Below are positions 10,101 through 16,854 of a stretch of 64,000 bases of DNA, one piece after another (positions within the stretch are counted from its first letter, which is position 1; every line of letters starts with the position of its first letter). Source of the stretch: Maricaulis maris (lineage in GTDB: Bacteria; Pseudomonadota; Alphaproteobacteria; Caulobacterales; Maricaulaceae); the NCBI RefSeq assembly GCF_003634045.1, contig NZ_RBIM01000004.1:310001-374000 (forward strand), in the 5' to 3' direction. The translations under genes and the position numbers were made by a program. Under the pieces are notes generated by a model. It was not told the DNA's origin. It did no database searches and worked only from the letters and a program-made list of their open reading frames with translations.

Positions 10101-12018
10101 TTGGGGCCAGATCCTTGAGATCACGCCCCTTGAGCGCCTCCGACTTCATCTCGAAATCATGGATATGGGCGCGGTCGAAGGGTTCGCCATTGGCGCCGCG
10201 GCGATCGACCGGGAATCCGGTCTCCTGGACGACATACAGGCCGAGATTTTCCAGCACGGGCATGACCCGCGACAGGGAGACCGGCCTGCCGATGCGGTAA
10301 ATCTTCAAACGCAGGTCGGTGTCGCTGTCATCCGCCTCGCGATAGACGCGCACGGCAACCCGGTCCGAGCCCGCCAGTGATTCCAGCTTCATGACATCCG
10401 CGAGCGCCTCCTCGGGGTCGTAAAGCTCGCGATATCCGGCCTTGAAGGCATCGTGATAGGCGCCCATGCGCAAGCGGATCGGCTCCGGGGCATAGCGCCG
10501 GACGTGGGTTTCCAGATCGTCTTCCCAGGTCCGCGCCAGGCGGGCCACCTTGCGTTCCAGCTCGCCGGTCTCGGGTTCGGGGTGATCGAACGGATTGAGA
10601 CCGATGATGTAGTGGACGCGCGCCAGCGAGCTGTCACCGAATTGCGGATAGAAAGCTGACAGCCGACCTCCAAAGGCCTCGCGGATCAGCTCACCGGCCT
10701 GTTCACGGACTTTCGAGTTATAGCGGTCACGCGGCACGAAAAGCAGGGCCGAAACGAAGCGGTCGAACTGGTCGCGTCGGATAAAAAGCTTGGTCCGGGG
10801 CCGGTCGTGCAGGTGCAGAATGCCGAGGGAAATTTCCAGCAGGTCATTCTCATCCATCTGGAAGAGTTCGTCGCGCGGGAAGTTTTCGACCGTATTGCGC
10901 AGCTTCTTGGCCGAATGAGTGCCCGGCGTCTTGCCGGCCCGCTCGAGAACACGACGCACCTTGCGCCGGATCAGGGGTACGGCACTGGCCGACTGGTCAT
11001 AGGCTTCTGCCGTGAACAGCCCGACAAAGCGCGCCTCGCCAATCACCGCACCGTCCTCGCGATACCGTTTGACGCCGATATAATCCATGTAGACGCGGCG
11101 ATGCACGCGCGACTTCATATTGGCCTTGGCGACAATGATCGGGCTCGGTTCACGTAGGAAAGTCTCGATCGCCGGTGTCAGGACTGCTGGCTCGGACCCT
11201 TTGCGAAGGACATGACGATCGGGATCGCGCAACACGCCGCGACCAGTCTCCGGGCGGACGCGCGGATGGCGCTGGGCCATCGAGCCGCCATCATCGACTT
11301 CGAAGTCATAGACACGGCAGCCCAGGAAGGCGAAATGGTCATCGCGCAGCCAGCGCAGGAATTCCATCGCCTCAACCAGCTCGTCCGGCGCGGCGTGGGT
11401 GCGGGCGGCCGACAAATGCGCGATCGCCTCATCCATCTGGGCCCGCATATCGGTCCAGTCTTCGACCGCGACGCGGACATCGTCCAGTGTCGCGGTGACA
11501 CCTTCGATGAGAGTCCGGCGCGACAATTCGTCGAGCGGCGGGAGGTGGACCTGGATCATCGACTCGGCGAGACACCGCCCGCCTTCCTCAACCCGTGACC
11601 CGTCATTGTCGCGACGGACCTGCACGATCGGGTGGAACATGGCAATGATGTCGTGGCCTTGCGCCCCGATCTCGCCCATCACCGAATCAACAATGAAGGG
11701 TCGGTCCCGACCGATGATCTCGAGCACGTCACGCGGCAGATCAGCGCCATCAGCTCGGGTCACAGTCCGCATCCGCACGAGAATATCCTCGCCCGGCCGG
11801 GTGTGCCCGTGCTGCCAGAAATCAACGCTGAGCGCCGCCAGGTCACACGGACCGACCCGTTCGAGGTCTTCGGCGAGCGCGTCATCATAGATTTGTGAGA
11901 AGAATGAGTTTCCCGGTTCACCGCATTCGGTGCCGAAAACCTCGAGCCAACGCTGTCGCGCCGCCTCCATGAAATCTGCGCGGCTGTAAGCGTGCGCGAC
12001 TCCGACGACCGCCCCCAT
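7093..12018 (-). CDS. gdhB: NAD-specific glutamate dehydrogenase, large 180-kDa type
   Basis: A 1641-residue protein of the GDH180 class. It oxidatively deaminates glutamate to 2-oxoglutarate and ammonia with NAD. The N-terminal half holds the long regulatory (ACT-like) region; the catalytic core includes RGGLRWSDRRDDFRTEVLG, the substrate-lysine block VGSKGGFYPK and the nucleotide-binding GVGDMSGDVFGNGML. Length matches the ~1600-residue family. The ATG at 12018 is chosen because AGGGAG lies 7 bases upstream; a longer frame would add 21 unsupported residues. The gene stands alone, with a hairpin-containing 400-bp region upstream. The symbol is tentative (gdh2 and gdhB are both used). Confidence 0.95.
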   Translation of the reverse strand: MGAVVGVAHAYSRADFMEAARQRWLEVFGTECGEPGNSFFSQIYDDALAEDLERVGPCDLAALSVDFWQHGHTRPGEDILVRMRTVTRADGADLPRDVLEIIGRDRPFIVDSVMGEIGAQGHDIIAMFHPIVQVRRDNDGSRVEEGGRCLAESMIQVHLPPLDELSRRTLIEGVTATLDDVRVAVEDWTDMRAQMDEAIAHLSAARTHAAPDELVEAMEFLRWLRDDHFAFLGCRVYDFEVDDGGSMAQRHPRVRPETGRGVLRDPDRHVLRKGSEPAVLTPAIETFLREPSPIIVAKANMKSRVHRRVYMDYIGVKRYREDGAVIGEARFVGLFTAEAYDQSASAVPLIRRKVRRVLERAGKTPGTHSAKKLRNTVENFPRDELFQMDENDLLEISLGILHLHDRPRTKLFIRRDQFDRFVSALLFVPRDRYNSKVREQAGELIREAFGGRLSAFYPQFGDSSLARVHYIIGLNPFDHPEPETGELERKVARLARTWEDDLETHVRRYAPEPIRLRMGAYHDAFKAGYRELYDPEEALADVMKLESLAGSDRVAVRVYREADDSDTDLRLKIYRIGRPVSLSRVMPVLENLGLYVVQETGFPVDRRGANGEPFDRAHIHDFEMKSEALKGRDLKDLAPSLEDALLAIADGTAEDDGFNRLIVEIGVTWREAAFLRTCARYRQQTGLDPSQAIQEEALAAYPDIARGLLELARVKFDPDFTQDQKTRSDAVWEVSDKLRKQLDDVASLDHDRALRRIFHLVEATLRTNFYQTDADGRPKPRIAIKIASELLEELPLPKPYREIFVWSPAVEGVHLRFGPVARGGLRWSDRRDDFRTEVLGLVKAQQVKNAVIVPVGSKGGFYPKALPRNGSREEVFEAGREAYKTFIRGLLDLTDNIVDDAVVHPAATECWDDDDPYLVVAADKGTATFSDTANGLATDEFDFWLGDAFASGGSAGYDHKKMGITARGAWESVKRHFREMGKDIQTEPFTVIGVGDMSGDVFGNGMLLSKQIRLIAAFDHRDIFIDPDPGDPEAMWNERKRLFDLPRTSWQDYDKSLISKGGGIFARSAKSIPLSAEIKALTGLAKDSASPVELINALLKADVELLWFGGIGTYAKATSEQHWEVGDKTNDGLRVNADEVRAKVIGEGANLGFTQAARIEYGRHGGRANADFIDNSAGVDSSDHEVNIKILLRPMVRNGDMTREARDSLLGSMTDDVAKHVLRHNYDQSLALSLAEHTAAADLDAHERFMARLEELGQLDRDVEGLPSVEQMRSLKARDQGLTRPELAVLNSYAKITLFDQLVASDVPDDPHFTSMLVNYFPKGLHEFGDAMDGHRLKREIISTVLANEMINLGGPTFIHRAIDSTTAAVPAIARAFEAGRQIFGFAEITAAINALDNKAPASVQVQLHEEIIRLLRRQTYWLVRRGRNQKSSKPDMITDVIEAYQPGVQKLRSVVHEIISTHERRGVKARQKRFIEGGAPEDIALAVAELRPLTSSTDVIDMAMESDWPLASTAYIYHAVGARFKFDRLRGLGQDVSSELHWDRLAVRRLMEDFYASQQAFTGSAMRFAAQAGGSLAAGVEDPSRDWADALVEAWNTINEEEAGRVDSVQRQLDESGAWTLSKLAIASTQLGEMASVVQP

Positions 12019-12149
12019 GGTGGCGCTCCCTGGACTGTTATGTTTATGCACCGACCCTAGTCCTGTTTGAGATGCGCGCAACCCGCCTACGCCGTTGAAA
12101 ACGCAAACGTGCCATTCTTTTTCTCAGGGCTGGAAAAGGTAGCGATAAC

Positions 12150-12187
12150 GGCGCCGCCGGGTAGGGACAGGGGAACCCGGCGGCGCC
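12150..12187. other. Perfect 13-bp inverted repeat (hairpin)
   Basis: GGCGCCGCCGGGT at 12150-12162 is exactly complementary to ACCCGGCGGCGCC at 12175-12187, with a 12-base purine-rich loop. It sits about 130 bases upstream of the glutamate dehydrogenase start. No T-tract follows directly on either strand, so it may be a leader structure, a secondary terminator or an extragenic palindrome. Confidence 0.75.
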
Positions 12188-12315
12188 TGGCAGACCTCAT
12201 AGGCAGGCTGGGGGGACGCACATTGAGGTCTGATCTTCACGAAGCGGAGCCGGACGGGCGGTTATGGGGGGACACCGCGCCGACCGGATTGCCGCTACGA
12301 CTTCCATGTAGAAAG

Positions 12316-12345
12316 CCCGCCCCGGATTTAAAGCCCGGAGCGGGT
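12316..12345 (-). terminator. Possible intrinsic terminator for the isochorismatase-fold/acetyltransferase operon
   Basis: Read on the minus strand, CCCGC-TCCGG and CCGG-GGCGGG arms flank an A/T-containing loop, and CTTTCT follows. It begins about 75 bases after the stop of the minus-strand gene ending at 12421. The stem has one bulge or mismatch and the T-tract is short, so this is a moderate call. Confidence 0.45.
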
Positions 12346-12420
12346 GGATTTCACGTGAATTCGCACAGAGTGCGGCATTATCACCCAGTTGTGATCGACC
12401 GGCTGGGCGTCATCGCGGGA

Positions 12421-12963
12421 TCAGACCGTCGGCGCCTCGACCGGCCAGTCACGGGTCAGGCTGCCCCAATCCATCAGTGGCGCCATGCGCCCGACGAGGT
12501 CAAACGCCATGGCCCGGGTTTCCGCGACATCCCGCGGCTCGACCGCCAGGGCGCCGACTGCATCCGGCACCACCGTGATCGCCTTGTCGCGGTTGGCGTC
12601 GTCGAACACGGTCGCCAGGATCGAGAAGGGCGCCGAGAAACCGACCAGCAAGGCCGTCGATCCGGCACTGCGCGCCAGGACCTGGTGGAAATAGGGATCC
12701 GAAAACGCCGACAGACCACGGCGCTGAAACACCGCTTCCTGGGCCGTCGGGCGAAGTCCATCAACCGGCGCCCGGCCGGAAGCCGGCCCGTCACCCTGGA
12801 ATTGGCAGTGGCAAACGCGCCATCCTGACTGGCGGGCATGGCGCAGAAGGTCGCGGATGCGGTCCAGCACCAGGCGGTTGTCCGGATCAATCTTGCCGTT
12901 GGCGCCGGTCACCTGGTCGCGCTGGCAATCCAGCAGGATCAGGCAGGGATCAGAGAAGCTCAT
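12421..12963 (-). CDS. Isochorismatase-fold protein with an altered catalytic triad
   Basis: A 180-residue protein with the cysteine-hydrolase (isochorismatase/nicotinamidase) outline: LILLDCQRD with the Asp at residue 12, a QRRGLSAF block, and the nucleophile helix GFSAPFSILAT followed by VVPDAVGAL. The family uses Asp-Lys-Cys. Here the Lys position is Arg81 and the Cys position is Ser114 (Gly-x-x-x-x-x-Ser aligned to Gly-x-x-x-x-x-Cys). It may have lost hydrolase activity or changed mechanism. Its start overlaps the stop of the upstream acetyltransferase gene as ATGA, so the two are translationally coupled. Function unknown. Confidence 0.75.
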   Translation of the reverse strand: MSFSDPCLILLDCQRDQVTGANGKIDPDNRLVLDRIRDLLRHARQSGWRVCHCQFQGDGPASGRAPVDGLRPTAQEAVFQRRGLSAFSDPYFHQVLARSAGSTALLVGFSAPFSILATVFDDANRDKAITVVPDAVGALAVEPRDVAETRAMAFDLVGRMAPLMDWGSLTRDWPVEAPTV

Positions 12964-13577
12964 GCGGCCTCCTCAGGCTTGCGGACACCCTCATCCTCTT
13001 GCATGCGCGCCAGCGAAAGGTCAAACGGGCCGGGCCGATCCCATTCGCCATCCGGCCGGATCACCACCATCGGATCGGCATTCATCGTGATCGCATTGGC
13101 AGGCGGCACCAGGTCACGTTCGATCTCGACATATTTATAGTCGGAGAAACCGAATTCCGGCCGATCTGCCCGGACCCGAAAACCATGCGTGCGCCAGTAT
13201 TTGACGCGGTTGAGCTGGGCGTGTCCCAGCATTTTCCGGTAGCCACGCCGGGCCGAATAGCGTTGCGCCTCCTGCATCAGGACCCGCATGACACCGAAAC
13301 GACGGTACTGACGCAGCACGGCCGCCCGCTCGACCTTGGCGAAGTCGGCGAAGAAGCGCAGTCGCAGCACGCCGACGGGTTCAGCGCCACGCCAGGCGAT
13401 CAGGTGGGAGGCGCCCACGAAGTCGTTTCCGTCATATTCCTCGGCATAGGGAGCAAATTGTTCGCCCAGATAGATAACGCCGCGCAGCGTCATCGCCATC
13501 ACGACCTGGTCGAGCGTGCGTGCGATGGTCACTTTGAGACTATCGGGTATCGCATTTTTCACGAGCGGGACTCCCAT
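12960..13577 (-). CDS. GNAT-family N-acetyltransferase
   Basis: A 205-residue protein with GNAT features: a central beta segment VGVLRLRFF, the acetyl-CoA motif region RQYRRFGVMRVLMQEAQ, and the late YWRTHGFRV strand-loop typical of the fold's end. About 50 C-terminal residues follow the domain. It sits in the middle of a three-gene minus-strand operon, overlapping the upstream gene by 19 bases and the downstream isochorismatase-fold gene by 4. The acceptor substrate cannot be inferred. Confidence 0.75.
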   Translation of the reverse strand: MGVPLVKNAIPDSLKVTIARTLDQVVMAMTLRGVIYLGEQFAPYAEEYDGNDFVGASHLIAWRGAEPVGVLRLRFFADFAKVERAAVLRQYRRFGVMRVLMQEAQRYSARRGYRKMLGHAQLNRVKYWRTHGFRVRADRPEFGFSDYKYVEIERDLVPPANAITMNADPMVVIRPDGEWDRPGPFDLSLARMQEDEGVRKPEEAA

Positions 13578-14197
13578 TCGCCAAGGACGGTGCGCTTCAA
13601 CAACATGTCGCCCAGCTTTTGCGGAAAGCCGGTGCTGCCATAGAGCGGGCTTGCGCCATCCGGATAGGCACAGATTTCAAAATTGAGGCGTCGCATCAAA
13701 GCCTTACCTTCCGTGGTGCGGGCCCGCGCATAGACCCGGACATCAGCGTAGAAGCCACGCCAACCAACCAAGAGCGCGCGCAGCGCGGCGGCTTGCGCGT
13801 GCGGGGTTCGGCCTGCCAGCCCCCAAGACAGGAGGGCGGAGGCCTTCTCGGTGGTGTCGCAGACCCACTCGCGACGGGCATTGGCAAAACCAAATTCGCC
13901 CCTCAGGAGCGCCGCAACGCCGGAATCGCTAAGCGGGATTGACGCAACGAAACCGTCAGGTCGCCCATTCCAACGGCGCATGTGCAAGGATCTCCGGGTC
14001 CATTCCTGCACCCGTCCAATATCTTCCGCACTCGCAATCTCACCATCGATCAACTCGTCGGCGAGGGCGTGAAATTCATCGATTTCTGACAGCTGCACCG
14101 GCTTGAAGTCCAAGGAACCAAAGGCCTGGTCGAGGCGGTCGAGTGGAAACTCGAAGCCTGTCTCTGTCGAGCTGAACTGCAGCTCATCACCCACCAT
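13559..14197 (-). CDS. Hypothetical protein, possibly a divergent GNAT-type acetyltransferase
   Basis: A 212-residue cytoplasmic protein, first gene of the three-gene minus-strand operon. The C-terminal half (AALRALLVGWRGFYADVRVYAR, then GKALMRRLNFE) resembles the end of a GNAT fold, but no clear acetyl-CoA pyrophosphate loop is visible, so the family call is tentative. The ATG at 14197 is chosen because GGAG stands 9 bases upstream; a GTG at 14206 is the alternative. The promoter region it shares with the divergent LysR gene carries a perfect TTAA-N7-TTAA motif. A substrate cannot be proposed. Confidence 0.6.
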   Translation of the reverse strand: MVGDELQFSSTETGFEFPLDRLDQAFGSLDFKPVQLSEIDEFHALADELIDGEIASAEDIGRVQEWTRRSLHMRRWNGRPDGFVASIPLSDSGVAALLRGEFGFANARREWVCDTTEKASALLSWGLAGRTPHAQAAALRALLVGWRGFYADVRVYARARTTEGKALMRRLNFEICAYPDGASPLYGSTGFPQKLGDMLLKRTVLGEWESRS

Positions 14198-14218
14198 TAC
14201 GCACACTCCGCCAAGTCG

Positions 14219-14233
14219 TTAATTCTTCGTTAA
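14219..14233. promoter_or_regulatory. Perfect CtrA-type motif TTAA-N7-TTAA
   Basis: TTAA at 14219-14222, seven bases, then TTAA at 14230-14233, in the 71-bp gap between the divergent hypothetical operon and the LysR gene. This is the full consensus half-site pair of the cell-cycle regulator CtrA in Caulobacterales. It lies 22 bases from the minus-strand ATG and 36 from the plus-strand ATG. Binding is inferred from the motif only. Confidence 0.6.
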
Positions 14234-14268
14234 CACCGCCGGGCTAGCTCTTCTTCAGCAAAGTTGGA

Positions 14269-15258
14269 ATGGGGGGTAGTCGGGACTTGGACAACGACCT
14301 TCGCCGTAATGTCTTCGACTGGGACGACCTGCAGATCTTCCACGCCGTTGCCACGACTGGCTCGATGAGCGCGGCCGCGACCGTGCTCGGCTGCCAGCAA
14401 TCCACCGTTTCCAAACGCATGCGTCAGTTGGAAAGTCGCCTGTCTGCACAGCTGATCGAACGACGCGCCGACGGCGTTGTCCTGACCCGGGCCGGCTCGG
14501 CTGCGCTCGACTATGCCGTCACCATGCAGCGCTCGGCCCAACGCCTGGAAACCGAACTTGCCGGCATGGACCGCAGCCTGGCCGGCCAGGTGTCATTGCG
14601 CGTGCCGGACGGGCTCGCGACCTATTGGCTGGCGCGACACATCCCGGAATTCCAACGGGTTAACCCAGAAATTGTCCTCAAGCTGATCAATGACCGCTCG
14701 GCCCCGGCCAGCGACACGGCGGCCGCACTCAGCCTGACCTTCACACCGGACAAATCGATGGATACCGAAGCGCGCGCCCTTGGCAGTGTGCACTATATGC
14801 CGATGGCCTCGCGCGAGTTTATCGCAACCTATGGCGCGCCGCGCTCGCTGGAAGATGTCCTGACACTGCGCTTTTTGCGGCTCGAACAATATGACCCTTC
14901 GCTCCACCTGTGGCAGCGAAAAGCCACGGCAACTGATGAGGTTGTAAGATATTCCTTCACTGCGGACATTAGTTCGGTGCTATTTGAAACCATACGTCAT
15001 GGCGGTGGTATCGCGATGGCACCGACCTACCTGGCGTCCTTGTACCCGGACGAACTGGTTGTTCTTGACTACGACTTCCATCAAGACGTCCGGTTCTGGC
15101 TCAAGAATTCGCCCGGCAGCCTTGGAATAACCAGAATAAAGTGCGTTGCTGACTGGATTGCCGAACTGTTCAACCGTAGACTCCATCCTTGGTTCCGCGA
15201 AGAGTTCTGTCATCCGAGCGAGTTTAGCGACGTGGAAGTCATCAAACCACAGACGTGA
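14269..15258 (+). CDS. LysR-family transcriptional regulator
   Basis: A 329-residue LysR-type regulator. An N-terminal winged helix-turn-helix covers about residues 15-75 (DDLQIFHAVATTGSMSAAA, then QQSTVSKRMRQLE), followed by the periplasmic-binding-protein-like effector domain. It is transcribed divergently from the isochorismatase-fold/acetyltransferase operon. That is the usual LysR arrangement for controlling the opposite operon, so this operon is the first candidate target (inference). The start at 14269 has only a weak ribosome site. The next gene begins 7 bases after its stop. Confidence 0.9.
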   Translation: MGGSRDLDNDLRRNVFDWDDLQIFHAVATTGSMSAAATVLGCQQSTVSKRMRQLESRLSAQLIERRADGVVLTRAGSAALDYAVTMQRSAQRLETELAGMDRSLAGQVSLRVPDGLATYWLARHIPEFQRVNPEIVLKLINDRSAPASDTAAALSLTFTPDKSMDTEARALGSVHYMPMASREFIATYGAPRSLEDVLTLRFLRLEQYDPSLHLWQRKATATDEVVRYSFTADISSVLFETIRHGGGIAMAPTYLASLYPDELVVLDYDFHQDVRFWLKNSPGSLGITRIKCVADWIAELFNRRLHPWFREEFCHPSEFSDVEVIKPQT

Positions 15259-15265
15259 GGACGCA

Positions 15266-15652
15266 ATGAGTGCACGAGGCCCAACCAGTATTGATCAACA
15301 TGTCGGGGCCAGGCTGCGCCTGCGGCGCAGCCTTCTGGAAATGAGCCAATCGGAGCTGGGCGAAAAGCTCGGTGTGACTTTCCAACAGGTCCAGAAGTAT
15401 GAGCGCGGCACCAACCGGATCGGCGCCAGCCGACTGTTTCATGTCGCCAAAGTCATGGAAGTTCCCGTGGCTTACTTCTTTGAAGGCCTCGAAGAAGACG
15501 GTTCATCCGAACTCAAGGGCGGCGACCCCGACACGCTTTATGATTTCATCGCCAGCCCGGACGGCCTGGCCTTGGCCTCGGCTTTCGCCGGCATCAAGGA
15601 CCAGACAGTCCGTCGCCGCGTGATCGACCTGCTGCGCTCTCTCGCAGACTGA
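15266..15652 (+). CDS. XRE-family regulator, PraR/PhrR-like
   Basis: A 128-residue protein with a Cro/CI helix-turn-helix at about residues 12-66: VGARLRLRRSLLEMSQ, then LGVTFQQVQKYERGTNRI. The FQQVQKYERGTNRIGASRL block is characteristic of the alphaproteobacterial PraR/PhrR group, which controls surface and biofilm genes in rhizobia. The target set here is unknown. The ATG at 15266 has GTGAGG a few bases upstream, and it begins 7 bases after the LysR stop. A longer frame inside the LysR gene was not used. A strong hairpin follows the stop. Confidence 0.85.
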   Translation: MSARGPTSIDQHVGARLRLRRSLLEMSQSELGEKLGVTFQQVQKYERGTNRIGASRLFHVAKVMEVPVAYFFEGLEEDGSSELKGGDPDTLYDFIASPDGLALASAFAGIKDQTVRRRVIDLLRSLAD

Positions 15653-15657
15653 TGGTC

Positions 15658-15686
15658 CAGCGCCCGGCCTTCCGCGCCGGGCGCTG
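15658..15686 (+). terminator. Hairpin after the PraR-like gene, probable terminator
   Basis: CAGCGCCCGGC at 15658-15668 pairs perfectly over 11 bp with GCCGGGCGCTG at 15676-15686 across a 7-base loop, 5 bases after the stop codon. There is no T-tract, so termination efficiency is uncertain. Confidence 0.55.
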
Positions 15687-15827
15687 ATCCGCCCCGCCTG
15701 CCGATACCGCCAGGCCCGCGCTTCCTGATCGTGCGATGAACGCAATGGCCGGAAAATGGCCTTGTCGATGCCCTGTGTTTGCCCTGCTCAGGCGCGACCA
15801 TGGTCCCTCAGCGACGAGGAGGCCGAC

Positions 15828-15989
15828 ATGACGATCCGCCCGCAAAAACCAACCCGCCCGTTGATCCAGGCCCCGGCCGCGCTGCGGATCGGCCTGCCCC
15901 ATCTCCTGTTCAACCGCGGCAAACCGCTGCCGGCCACAGATGCCCGGCACGCAATGTATGTCCGCCTGCGCGAACTCCGCCTGTCCTGA
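15828..15989 (+). CDS. Possible small basic protein, 53 residues
   Basis: A short frame starting at the ATG at 15828, preceded by a perfect AGGAGG with a 5-base spacer. It encodes a Pro- and Arg-rich protein beginning MTIRPQKPTRPLIQ and ending RLRELRLS. No domain is recognised. It stands alone between the PraR-like gene and the tRNA. The main argument is the strong ribosome site; composition is compatible with a real protein but not decisive. Confidence 0.45.
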   Translation: MTIRPQKPTRPLIQAPAALRIGLPHLLFNRGKPLPATDARHAMYVRLRELRLS

Positions 15990-16061
15990 TCGACAAGTCG
16001 CAACGCGCGCGACATGACGATACCTGTATCGACGCCTGCCGGATTGATTACGGGGAGAGAA

Positions 16062-16136
16062 TGGAGCGGGCGATGAGATTCGAACTCACGACATTCACCT
16101 TGGCAAGGTGACGCTCTACCCCTGAGCTACGCCCGC
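16062..16136 (-). tRNA. tRNA-Gly (GCC)
   Basis: Read on the minus strand the gene starts GCGGGCGTAGCTCAG and ends with the T-arm GTTCGAATC, acceptor CGCCCGC, a T discriminator and an encoded CCA. The anticodon GCC is at 16104-16102. The 7-bp acceptor stem pairs perfectly and total length with CCA is 75. GCC reads GGC/GGU, the major Gly codons in this GC-rich genome. Confidence 0.97.
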
Positions 16137-16256
16137 TCACGATTGGCGAGGCTAGGCCGCGCCGGGGAGCGGGGTATATCGCGCAAAGCTTGGAAGATTG
16201 CAAGCGTCTGTTTCCGTCCTCTTGCACATGCGCTGCAGCCGGGCTTCAACAGGGGC

Positions 16257-16778
16257 ATGACAGCCAGCCGGACCGATCTGTTTGCGCGCCTCGATGCGCT
16301 GGGCATCGCCCACACGACCCATGACCACGCGCCGATCTTCACCGTCGCTGAGGGCGAGGGCATGAAAGACGACATGCCCGGCGGTCACAGCAAGAATCTC
16401 TTCCTGACAGACAAGAAGGGCCAACTGGTGCTGGTCTCAGCGCAGGCGAATACCCGGATCCGGATCAATCGCCTGCACAGCGCAATCGGCTGCGGTCGGC
16501 TGTCCTTCGGCAGTCCGGATTTGCTGCATGAAGCCCTGGGCGTGCGACCCGGTTCGGTGACCGCCTTTGCCTTGATGAATGATACCCGCGGCAAGGTCCG
16601 CTTTGTCCTCGATACAGCGCTCCTGGCGCACGAGATCGTCAATTTTCACCCGCTGGACAATAACGCTACCACCGCCGTTTCCGCCGATGACCTTGTGCGT
16701 TTTGCCTGCGACACGGGCCACGAGCCGCTCATTCTTGACCTCGGCGCGCTTGCTGCAGCAGCCGATGCGGCGCAGTGA
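16257..16778 (+). CDS. YbaK/ProX-type aminoacyl-tRNA editing domain protein
   Basis: A 173-residue stand-alone editing-domain protein related to the INS domain of prolyl-tRNA synthetase. These proteins deacylate mischarged tRNA such as Ala-tRNAPro or Cys-tRNAPro. Typical blocks are HDHAPIFTVAEGE, GGHSKNLFLTDKKGQ (with the conserved Lys), GSVTAFALMND and FHPLDNNATT. The ATG at 16257 sits next to AGGGG. A longer in-frame extension would run into the tRNA-flanking DNA and was not used. Substrate specificity within the superfamily is not resolved. Confidence 0.88.
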   Translation: MTASRTDLFARLDALGIAHTTHDHAPIFTVAEGEGMKDDMPGGHSKNLFLTDKKGQLVLVSAQANTRIRINRLHSAIGCGRLSFGSPDLLHEALGVRPGSVTAFALMNDTRGKVRFVLDTALLAHEIVNFHPLDNNATTAVSADDLVRFACDTGHEPLILDLGALAAAADAAQ

Positions 16779-16854
16779 CCGCTTGCATCGAACCGCGCCA
16801 GGGGCCACTTAGACACTCACAAATGACATATCCGGAAACGACAAGGAAACTGGC

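Larger units (their letters stand above)
12019..12420. other. Intergenic region upstream of the glutamate dehydrogenase gene
   Basis: About 400 bases without a convincing coding sequence; a forward frame across it has no protein-like composition. It holds two GC-rich hairpins (12150-12187 and 12316-12345) and a 10-bp palindrome TTCACGTGAA at 12350-12359. It lies upstream of the minus-strand glutamate dehydrogenase gene and downstream of the minus-strand isochorismatase-fold gene, so it should contain both a terminator and a promoter. Confidence 0.7.

Noticed and set aside
8959-10380. Long plus-strand frame (473 residues) inside the glutamate dehydrogenase gene
   Set aside because: Exactly antisense to conserved gdh coding sequence, with no family features; a product of GC-rich codon usage.
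12346-12361. TTCACGTGAA palindrome resembling parS
   Set aside because: Only about 11 of 16 consensus positions match, and it is 27 kb from the cluster; probably chance.
16062-16136. tRNA-Gly as an integration site for a mobile element
   Set aside because: No integrase, direct repeat of the tRNA end or foreign gene block is seen nearby.
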